Origin: an uncultured Prevotellaceae bacterium
Lineage (GTDB): Bacteria > Bacteroidota > Bacteroidia > Bacteroidales > Bacteroidaceae
Direction: 5' to 3'
NCBI GenBank assembly: GCA_946644025.1
Contig: CAMPCG010000023.1
Coordinates: 1-18,329 of the forward strand
Length of the DNA stretch: 18,329 nt
Within the stretch, counting starts at the first letter, position 1; the number at the start of each line of letters is the position of its first letter. Made by a program: the position numbers and the translations under genes. The notes below the pieces were generated by a model. That model saw only the letters and a program-made list of their open reading frames with translations. It had not been told where the DNA came from and searched no databases. Positions 8,401-14,600 of this stretch are shown one piece after another.

Positions 8401-8629
8401 CCAATACAACGAGGCCGTCCGTCAGGCAGCCTACGATGCCGGAAAGCGCCGAATGGTACCCATCTTCCTCACCACGGCCACTACTGCCGTCGGCGTGGTG
8501 CCGATGATCATCGCCCAGTCCAGTTTCTGGATGCCCGTGGGCGTCACCATCTTTGCCGGCGGCATAGGCTCGCTCATCATGGTGGTTACCATGCTGCCCG
8601 TCGTTTACTGGAAAGTCTCAATGAAGTGA
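5480..8629 (+). CDS. RND efflux pump permease (AcrB/MdtB superfamily)
   Basis: A 1049-residue, 12-helix proton-driven exporter; the substrate is not readable from sequence. TM1 lies at about 18-37 (ITLLIILILFVMGIYGM). The first periplasmic porter region follows, then TM2-6 from about 340. The second half repeats this plan, with TM8-12 from about 870. The TM4 motif GMIVDNSIVVID has a single acidic residue, Asp410, where AcrB has adjacent Asp407/Asp408. The TM10 segment reads MRNEILIFEHAND, with Arg937 where AcrB has Lys940. The relay is therefore variant but retains the charge pair. FPHATIRQGVVVAVCPGATSE-type N-terminal sequence confirms the superfamily. Length is typical. It is second in the operon, and its stop lies 11 bases before the chosen TolC-like start. 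Confidence 0.93.
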   Translation: MEKLKEKMSWLKWPLEHYSITLLIILILFVMGIYGMYVMPKDEFPHATIRQGVVVAVCPGATSEEIEQQVARPLERYLFTYGEVKRAKTTTTSQNGICIAMVELNDDVNNKDEVWSKIKHGLNGFKSQLPAGVLAVVVNDDFGNTSALLIAIESSQRSYRELKKYSDDLSDRLRRIPSVANVKLFGEQKEQISLYVDRRRLQAYGIGQQMLFSRLQAQGITTMSGSISDGDQQVPIHIDPTENSVEEIASQIIFSDPATGKVARVRDVARVVREYDTHASRIEQDGHPCVLLSMEMKEGNNVVIYGEEVDKVLQEFRQSGLPDDVTITRIADKPKVVAMSVSSFLRDLLISMAIIILVMMVLFPLRSAIVAAITIPLSTFVSVAIMYMAGIELNIVTLAALIVVLGMIVDNSIVVIDGYLEYLGKGYAPSEAALESARQYFMPMMLATICICAIFYPFLLTFTGMFLDALQDFPWTITINLMVSLLLAVTVIPFLEVRIIKLGKVSTGGNAITRWVQRTYDGVLDWTFRHPWLTIGGGIGIILLSLLIVPTLKVRLFPFADRDQFAVEIFLPDGKGLSETEAVADSVYKALRPDERVTAITSFLGCSSPRFMDVYAPQMAGKNFAQFIVNTTSDKATLELLAEYQPRLSEAFPNAYVKFKRLDYMSVPELEYRFYGDDLDSLHVAAERLMERMRPMPELEWVHTDFMQPYPIINVTLDPVASAQLGVTRTTAALALSATSTDLRIGQMWEDDYELPIVVKDNSDMTFSDIQDLPLATPVTMLSGGLHTTNSTVPLRQVAKVAPKWSESRIMHRSGERCITVTAQFAQGVYTSPVEQCIAKIMTDEVQLPQGVRCEVGGEIEYGDEALPQIFAGISIAMLIVFFFLLFNFKKYGITTVCMAALALMIPGALIGLGMMDRALGLTSIFGLITLMGMIMRNEILIFEHANDLVKQYVEQHPVPGGVPIASSSPDYRRQYNEAVRQAAYDAGKRRMVPIFLTTATTAVGVVPMIIAQSSFWMPVGVTIFAGGIGSLIMVVTMLPVVYWKVSMK

Positions 8630-8640
8630 AGTATTACACC

Positions 8641-9999
8641 ATGACTATCGCATTAAGAATGATGAAGAAGATATTATCCCTCCTCCTCTGTTCCATATGC
8701 TGCAACAGCGTTGCAGCCCAGCAGCCCTACTCCCTGGAGCAGCTGAAAGACTCGGCCCGGCGCAACAACATCGCGCTACAGAATGCCCGGCGCAGCATTG
8801 AGGCGGCTCGCCAGCAGCGCAAGGAGGCCTTCACCAAGTATTTCCCCAACGTCAGTGGTACAGGCGCATGGTTTAATGCCAATAAGGGCATGGCTCAGAT
8901 GAATATCAATCCCAGCGAGGCCATCCCTCCCGCACTGTCGCCATTGCTCGCCTCGCTTCCTGCCGAGGCTTTGGCTGCACTTGCCAGTCCTGTAGGTGTC
9001 TCGATGCTGAAGAATGGCACCGTCGCGGGTGTCAATGCCCTGCAGCCCGTCTTTGCCGGAGGACAGATAGTCAACGCAAACCGACTGGCTCGTGTAGGCG
9101 AGGAAGCCAGCCAGCTGCAGATGCAGCTGTCGGAGAACGAGGTGGAGATGCAGACGGAGCAATATTACTGGCAACTCGTCTCGCTGCAGGAGAAGATGAA
9201 GACCGTTGCCGCCGTAGAAGCCCTGCTGGCGGATATATATAAAGATGTGGATGTGGCAGTACGTGCCGGCCTCACCCTCCGCAACGACCTGTTGCAGGTG
9301 CAACTGCGACAGAACGAGGTGGAGAGCCAGCGGCTGAAGCTGCTCAACGGCATCTGCATCGTCAAGCTGCTACTGGCTCAATACTGCGGACTTAGCGACA
9401 CCACCTTGGTCGTCGGCCACTCCCCTGCCCCCATGGACCCAACACCCACCACCCAGCACCTAACACCCAACGTTCAATCCCTGCCCGAGTACCAATTGCT
9501 GGGCAAGCAGGTGGAGGCCGCCAGGCTGCAGCGTAATATGGAGATAGGCAAGACTCTGCCAACCCTGGCCGTCGGTGCCGGATACAACTACCACAACCTG
9601 CTGGATAACAACTGGGCCTTCGGCATGATCTTCGCCACCGTCAGCGTGCCCCTCTCTGACTGGTGGGGCGGCTCACATGCCGTCAAACGCAAGAAGATAG
9701 CTTACCAGCAGGCCGTCGACGAACAGCGCGACAAGGCAGAACTGCTGCAGATACGTATGCAGAACGCCTGGAACAACGTGGTGGAGGCCCGGCAGCAGCT
9801 CCAGATAGCCCGGCGAAGCATAGAGCAGTCGGAGGAGAACCTACGTATACACCGCGACCATTACCGGGCCGGCACCTGCAGAATGGCTGACCTGCTCGAA
9901 GCGCAGATGCTCTATCAGCAGTCGTGCGATAAGCACACCGACGCATACGCCGACCTGCAAAACAAGCTCTTAGCCTACCGCCAGTCCATCGGGGAGTGA
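8641..9999 (+). CDS. TolC-family outer membrane efflux protein
   Basis: The outer-membrane channel component of the tripartite pump. From the ATG at 8641 it is 452 residues. The start is uncertain: a GTG at 8626 overlaps the RND stop, and ATGs at 8659 and 8662 leave a cleaner signal peptide (MKKILSLLLCSICCNSVAA, followed by QQPYSL). Two outer-membrane efflux repeats are visible, each a long helical pair. Examples are LEQLKDSARRNNIALQNARR near the start and ARQQLQIARRSIEQSEENL near the end, the latter followed by YRAGTCRMADLLEAQ. Residues about 267-280 (TPTTQHLTPNVQS) interrupt the normal sequence with a repeat-like insert at 9436-9475. Mature length is normal. Third and last gene of the operon. 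Confidence 0.92.
   Translation: MTIALRMMKKILSLLLCSICCNSVAAQQPYSLEQLKDSARRNNIALQNARRSIEAARQQRKEAFTKYFPNVSGTGAWFNANKGMAQMNINPSEAIPPALSPLLASLPAEALAALASPVGVSMLKNGTVAGVNALQPVFAGGQIVNANRLARVGEEASQLQMQLSENEVEMQTEQYYWQLVSLQEKMKTVAAVEALLADIYKDVDVAVRAGLTLRNDLLQVQLRQNEVESQRLKLLNGICIVKLLLAQYCGLSDTTLVVGHSPAPMDPTPTTQHLTPNVQSLPEYQLLGKQVEAARLQRNMEIGKTLPTLAVGAGYNYHNLLDNNWAFGMIFATVSVPLSDWWGGSHAVKRKKIAYQQAVDEQRDKAELLQIRMQNAWNNVVEARQQLQIARRSIEQSEENLRIHRDHYRAGTCRMADLLEAQMLYQQSCDKHTDAYADLQNKLLAYRQSIGE
9436..9475 (+). repeat. In-frame low-complexity insert in the TolC-family gene
   Basis: A stretch built on AACACCCA/CACCCA steps encodes PTPTTQHLTPNVQS between the two halves of the channel protein. It is compositionally unlike its surroundings and keeps the frame. 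The resulting TP-rich peptide resembles the ATP(H/N)SSLLTP(N/H)S inserts in the GH97 gene, although the DNA unit differs. Confidence 0.5.
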
Positions 10000-10037
10000 T
10001 GGTGTTTACCTTCAATTAGTTAATCTATCATAAAGCG

Positions 10038-10068
10038 TTGGCCGTTAAGTCGTTTCTTCGTAACTTTG
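10038..10068 (+). promoter_or_regulatory. Distal proA promoter copy
   Basis: TTG at 10038-10040, a 20-base spacer and TAACTTTG at 10061-10068. The -7 box with its upstream TTCG is repeated exactly at 10142-10153, 85 bases downstream. A third -7-like box, TACCTTTG, at 10082-10089 has no -33 partner. The -7 box is also the left arm of a stem-loop (10061-10083, 10-base arms, 3-base loop). Confidence 0.5.
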
Positions 10069-10094
10069 GCTTTGCCGAAGTTACCTTTGTCTCG

Positions 10095-10132
10095 GAAACG
10101 TAAAAGAAAAACGAGTTTTTCTTTTGCGTTTC
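10095..10132. repeat. Long AT-rich hairpin between the two proA promoter copies
   Basis: Two 18-base arms (10095-10112 and 10115-10132) are complementary, with one G-T pair, around a 2-base loop. The left arm begins GAAACGTAAAAGAAAAAC. It could act as a terminator or attenuator for transcripts coming from the efflux operon or the distal promoter. The right arm overlaps the -33 element of the proximal promoter at 10123-10126. Confidence 0.75.
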
Positions 10133-10153
10133 ACTCGACTTTTCGTAACTTTG
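10123..10153 (+). promoter_or_regulatory. Proximal proA promoter
   Basis: TTTG at 10123-10126, a 19-base spacer and TAACTTTG at 10146-10153, a near-ideal Bacteroidota promoter. The ATG used for proA is at 10162, only 8 bases past the -7 box. The transcript would therefore be almost leaderless unless translation starts at one of the in-frame ATGs at 10168 or 10177. Confidence 0.7.
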
Positions 10154-10161
10154 CCCCCACT

Positions 10162-11460
10162 ATGGAAATGAAGGAAATGTTTGAAAGGGTGAAGCGCGCC
10201 AGCCGCAGTCTGACGCTGCTCACCGACGAGGCGCGCAACAGCGTGCTGACCGACGTGGCCCAGGCCATCGTCGACCGCCAGGAAACGATTCTCAGTGCCA
10301 ATGCCGACGACCTCTCGCGCATGGACCCCGCCAACCCCCTCTACGACCGGCTGCAGCTGACGCCGGCGCGGCTGGAGGCCATCGCCCAGGACATGCGCAA
10401 CGTGGCCACCCTGCCCACGCCGCTGGGTCACGTGACGAAGCAGAAGACGCTGCCCAACGGGCTGCGGCTGTGCCGTGTGAGCGTGCCGTTCGGCGTCATC
10501 GGCATGATTTACGAGGCACGGCCCAACGTCACCTTCGACGTCTTCTCGCTCTGCTTCAAGAGCGGCAACGCCTGTGTGCTCAAGGGCGGCAAGGACGCCG
10601 ACAGCAGCAACCGCGCCGCCGTGGAGGTCATTCACGATGTGCTGCGCAGCCACGGCCTGGACCCCGACGTGGTGACCCTGCTACCCGCCACCCACGAGGC
10701 TACGGGGGCCATGCTCACCGCCGTGGGCTACATCGACCTGTGCATCCCGCGCGGGGGGCGGCGGCTCATCGACTTCGTGCGCGACAATGCCCGCGTGCCG
10801 GTCATAGAGACAGGCGCCGGCGTGGTACACACCTACTTCGACAAGGACGGCGACCTGGAGATGGGCCGGCGCATCGTCTGCAACGCCAAGACAAGGCGCG
10901 TCTCGGTGTGCAACGCCCTCGACAGCCTCATCATACACCGCAGCAGGCTGAAGGACCTGCCCGCACTCGTAGAGCCGCTGCTCACGCACATGCCGCCCGT
11001 CACGCTCTACCTCGACGACGAGGCCTACAGCGCCTTGACCAGCGCCAGCCTCTCCGCCGCGGCCACTATTCCCTCGCCGTCAGGCGAGGGCCCCTTCGCC
11101 TCCCTCCTCCAGAAAGCCACTGCCGACAGCTACGGCACGGAGTTCATGGACTACAAGATGGCCGTGAAGACCGTGGGCAGCCTCGACGAGGCGCTCGACC
11201 ATATAGGCCGCTACGGCTCGGGCCACAGCGAGGCCATCGTCACCGCCAACGAAGAGGCGGCCCGCCGATTCCAGCAGCACGTCGATGCCGCCTGCGTCTA
11301 CTGGAACGCGCCCACCAGCTTCACTGACGGCGCACAGTTCGGGCTGGGCGCCGAGATAGGCATTTCGACCCAGAAGCTGGGGCCCCGCGGACCCATGGCC
11401 CTGGAGGAAATCACCACCTACAAGTGGCTCATCGAAGGCGAAGGCCAGACAAGGCCGTAA
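10162..11460 (+). CDS. proA: Gamma-glutamyl phosphate reductase
   Basis: This enzyme reduces gamma-glutamyl phosphate to glutamate-5-semialdehyde with NADPH, the second step of proline synthesis, in the cytoplasm. From the ATG at 10162 the protein has 432 residues, slightly longer than the usual ~415. The frame stays open upstream to 10066, but that extension translates the hairpin and promoter, so it is rejected. Family sequence includes [19 protein letters not shown], the active-site Cys in [14 protein letters not shown] (Cys250) and [20 protein letters not shown] near the C-terminus. Between about residues 295 and 320 it carries extra residues ([16 protein letters not shown]), partly encoded by a perfect palindrome at 11071-11090, which account for much of the excess length. 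No proB is adjacent. It is convergent with the GH97-GH43 gene. Confidence 0.95.
   Translation: MEMKEMFERVKRASRSLTLLTDEARNSVLTDVAQAIVDRQETILSANADDLSRMDPANPLYDRLQLTPARLEAIAQDMRNVATLPTPLGHVTKQKTLPNGLRLCRVSVPFGVIGMIYEARPNVTFDVFSLCFKSGNACVLKGGKDADSSNRAAVEVIHDVLRSHGLDPDVVTLLPATHEATGAMLTAVGYIDLCIPRGGRRLIDFVRDNARVPVIETGAGVVHTYFDKDGDLEMGRRIVCNAKTRRVSVCNALDSLIIHRSRLKDLPALVEPLLTHMPPVTLYLDDEAYSALTSASLSAAATIPSPSGEGPFASLLQKATADSYGTEFMDYKMAVKTVGSLDEALDHIGRYGSGHSEAIVTANEEAARRFQQHVDAACVYWNAPTSFTDGAQFGLGAEIGISTQKLGPRGPMALEEITTYKWLIEGEGQTRP
11071..11090. repeat. Palindrome inside proA
   Basis: CCCTCGCC, a 4-base loop and GGCGAGGG form a perfect hairpin inside the coding sequence. It encodes PSPSGEG, a poorly conserved surface stretch. 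Its style resembles the intergenic stem-loop at 11648-11668. Confidence 0.6.
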
Positions 11461-11469
11461 AGCAAGGGA

Positions 11470-11568
11470 AGTGAAAGGTTAAGGGGAGTGAATGGGGAGT
11501 GAAAGGTTAAGGGGAGTGAATGGGGGGTGAAAGGGGAGTGAAAGGGGAGTGAAAGGGGAGTGAAGGGG
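11470..11568. repeat. Tandem repeats after proA (28-bp x 2, then 11-bp units)
   Basis: Two perfect 28-bp units (11470-11497, 11498-11525) based on AGTGAAAGGTTAAGGGG are followed by four shorter units of 10-11 bp (AGTGAAAGGGG type, 11526-11568). The purine-rich strand is the plus strand. The last units form the left arm of the terminator-like hairpin described separately. Confidence 0.9.
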
Positions 11569-11627
11569 ACGTTTGTTCTAAAGGCAGAAAGTAATGTCCC
11601 TTTCACTCCCCTTTCACTCCCCTTTTT
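11541..11627. terminator. Bidirectional terminator-like hairpin between convergent genes
   Basis: Arms of 30 bases (11541-11570 and 11596-11625) are complementary with a single G-T pair, around a 25-base loop. The right arm ends in CCCC and is followed by TTTTT at 11623-11627, so it suits termination of proA transcripts. On the minus strand the hairpin is followed by a T-rich/C-rich repeat and could also stop the GH97-GH43 transcript. The arms are made from the 11-bp tandem repeat in opposite orientations, an unusual origin for a terminator. Confidence 0.65.
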
Positions 11628-11647
11628 GTGCCGCTCCGGTAACTACT

Positions 11648-11668
11648 CCCCTCCCTCACAGGGAGGGG
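11648..11668. repeat. Small GC-rich stem-loop next to the GH97-GH43 stop codon
   Basis: CCCCTCCC, loop TCACA and GGGAGGGG, followed by CTGGGGGTGGG. It lies 25 bases past the stop of the GH97-GH43 gene. From memory, this kind of sequence recurs between genes in gut Bacteroidota, but I cannot verify that here. It may add to termination from the minus strand. Confidence 0.55.
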
Positions 11669-11692
11669 CTGGGGGTGGGTCTGCCCCTCCGC

Positions 11693-14600
11693 TCACTTAC
11701 AGTGGAAGAAGTCGAAGTCGGCATGTCCGCCTGTCGCCTTCGTGGCGTAGTGGAAGAGGGCGAAGCGGTAGCCGCAGAAGTCGGGCCAGTCGTAGTGCAT
11801 CTGCAGCGTGTCGCCGATGGGCGTCCAGTGCTCGCCGTCGAGACTGTAGTAGAAGATGGCCTTGTCCGTGAGGTTGCGGAAGTCCATGCGCACGCGGAGG
11901 TAGACCTGGGAATGGGAGTCGAGCGGTATGCGCTCTATCTCCTTGCCCTGGGCGTCGTCCTTCGCCGTGGCACGCTGCATGACCAGGAAGCGCTGTGCGC
12001 CCTCGCGCTTCACGCCGACGAAGCCATAGCGGTTCTGGAAGGCGGAGAGGCCGGCCACGTCGCCGTCGGCAAGTCCCGCGACGTCGAGCAGCACGTCGCC
12101 CGTGCAGACGGGGCCGAAGGAGCGCTGCGTGAGCGTGTTGCGGGCCTCGCGTATGTTCTTCACCACGGCGGTGGGCTTCAGCCGCAGCCAGCCGCGGCGG
12201 TCGGTGAGGCTCCAGCCCTTGGCGTCGGGAACGTGGTTCCACTGCCACACCAGCCGCAGGCCGTCCTGCGGGTGAGAGCCGAAGCGGCCCTTGCTGCGCG
12301 GACGCTTCCAGAAGTCGAACTCGTCGCTCTGCACGATGCCTTCAGAGGCGATGGGCGAGGGGTGCGGGGACTTCAAATTCCCTTGAACGGTGAGAGGAAT
12401 GTCTATGCGATAGGGCGTGGTCATGTTGCGGCCCTTGGGCAGCTGGTCGGTGGTGCCGTTGCCCACGACGGGCCAGCCGTCGGCGCTCCACGTCATGGGC
12501 AGCAACACGGGCATACGGCCCAGGCTGCCATAGTCCTTGAAGAGGAAGCACCACCACTGGCCGTCGGCGGTCTGGACGATGCCGCCCTGGCCGATGCCGT
12601 TGGTGCGCATCACCACCTGGCCCTGCTCGTCGGTCATCTCGCCGCCGAACACCAGGCGACCCTCCCATCGGCCCCGGAAGAGGTCGTCGGTGCGCCACAC
12701 AATCTCCTGGCGCTGGCCGTCGCAGCCCTGAATCATAAAGATGTAGTAGTAGCGGCCAATCTTGTAGCCGTGGTAGCCCTCGGCGCGCAGTCCGCGGGCG
12801 GGGTTCTCCAGGTTGGCATAGTCTATGACCTTGCGGGGCTCGCTGACGGTGACGTTCCACTGCTCGTCGACCTTCATCTCGCGCAGGTACATGGCGTGGT
12901 CGTCGAAGGTGTCGGCGGGGTGGAGCACGTATTTCCTGACCTCCGTGCCGGTGTCGTCGAAGAGCAGGCCGGGGTCGTAGCACTTGTCGGTAGTGGAGCA
13001 GTGCCAGCGCCCGTTCTCAATGTCGTCGGTGACGTAGAAGTAGGTCTTGCCCGTGGTGTTACACGTCATAATCATGTAGTAGAGCTTCTCGTAGGGGTCG
13101 TAGCGCAGGTTGGTGGCCCACTGGCCCTGCGAGTACTCGCTCTTGCCGTTGAGCAGGCGGAAGTTGTCGCCCTCGTCGAGCGCGTCGTAGGCATAGTTCA
13201 CAATCTTCCAGTGTACCAGGTCGTGCGACTTCATGATGCCGCAGCCGGGGGCGAAGTGCATGGTGGTGGAGACCATGTAGTAGGCGTCGCCCACGCGGAT
13301 GATGTCATGGTCGGGCACGTCGGCAAAGAGCATGGGGTTCTCAAAGCTCACCGTGTTACCCACAACACCCACATCACCCACTTCACCCACCAGGACTACT
13401 CCCCCGTTCCGCGGTATGATGACGTCGGCCGTCATCGACCGCAGTACGCTGGCCGAAGCCTTACCGTTAAGCCGTGCGTCGTCGGTGTAGGCCGCAACCT
13501 TCGTGCCTTTCCGGAAGAAGGGGCTGAGGTCGAGCTTCGTCTTGACGGGAGCCTCCTGGGCGTTGATGCCGGCTATGTACCACTGGTCTCCCGACCGGCG
13601 GGCCATGATGACGTAGCGCCCGGGGTAGCCGTCGATGAAGCGTGTCTCGTCCCACTGCGTGGGCACGTCCTTCATGAACTCCACGGCCCACCCGGGAGCG
13701 TCGTGCAGGTTGTTGGGAGCCAGGGCGAAGTGCTGCACGCTGCTCTGGAAGAGCACCGCCGTGGCCAGGGCGAAGACGTCGCTGGTGCGGCGCGTGGTGC
13801 CGTGCTCGTTGTCCTTGTTGTAGTGCTTGTTCAGCGCGGAGCCGCCGAAGTCCATCGACGCCACGGTGTTGCGCAGGAACGGGTGCAGGCAGGCGTTGAA
13901 TGCCTCGGCGTCGCAGGCGCCCTGGCCGAAGTGCAGGTTCTCAGAGGCCAGCACGGCCTCGGCAGCCACGAAGTTGGGGTACATACGCTCCCAGCCGCGC
14001 GGCAGGGTGCAGCCGTGGAAGATGACCTGAAGGCCGAAGTCGTTGGCGTCGGTGAGGATGTCCTCGTAGAGCTGCATCATGGGCTGCTTGTCGCCGCCGA
14101 AGAAGTCGACCTTGATGCCCAGTATGCCGTTCTGCTGCATCCAGGCCATCTCTTTCCTGCGGGCGCTGCTCTTGTCGAGCTTGTGGCGCGGGCCCTGCGG
14201 CGCATCGTTCCACGAGCCGTTGCTGTTGTACCACAGGAAGAGGCCCACGCCGCGGCTGCGGGCGTAGCGCGACAGCTCGGCCATGCGCTCGTAGCCTATC
14301 TGGGTGTCCCACAGCGCGTCGACGAGCACCGACCGCCAGCCCATGGCGGCCGAGAAGTCGATGTAGCGCTTCTGCTCGTCGAAGTTGCAGCTGGCGTCCA
14401 TGCCGATAATCCACGACCACGAGCCCTTGCCGTAGTCGTAGACCCGCGAGGGCTTGTACTTTGGCTGCACCAGGTCGTTGGCGATGGTGGTCTCGACGAT
14501 GGGCTTCAGCGACGTGCCCAGGGTGATGGTGCGCCAGGGTGTGAGGCAGGGCAGCGAGACGGCCGCCGTCGTCGTGCCCTGGCCGTTCATCTCGGCCGCC

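Noticed and set aside
10066..10161. Upstream extension of proA by 32 residues
   Set aside because: The extension translates the hairpin and the -7 box at 10146-10153, and proteins of this family begin close to the ATG at 10162.
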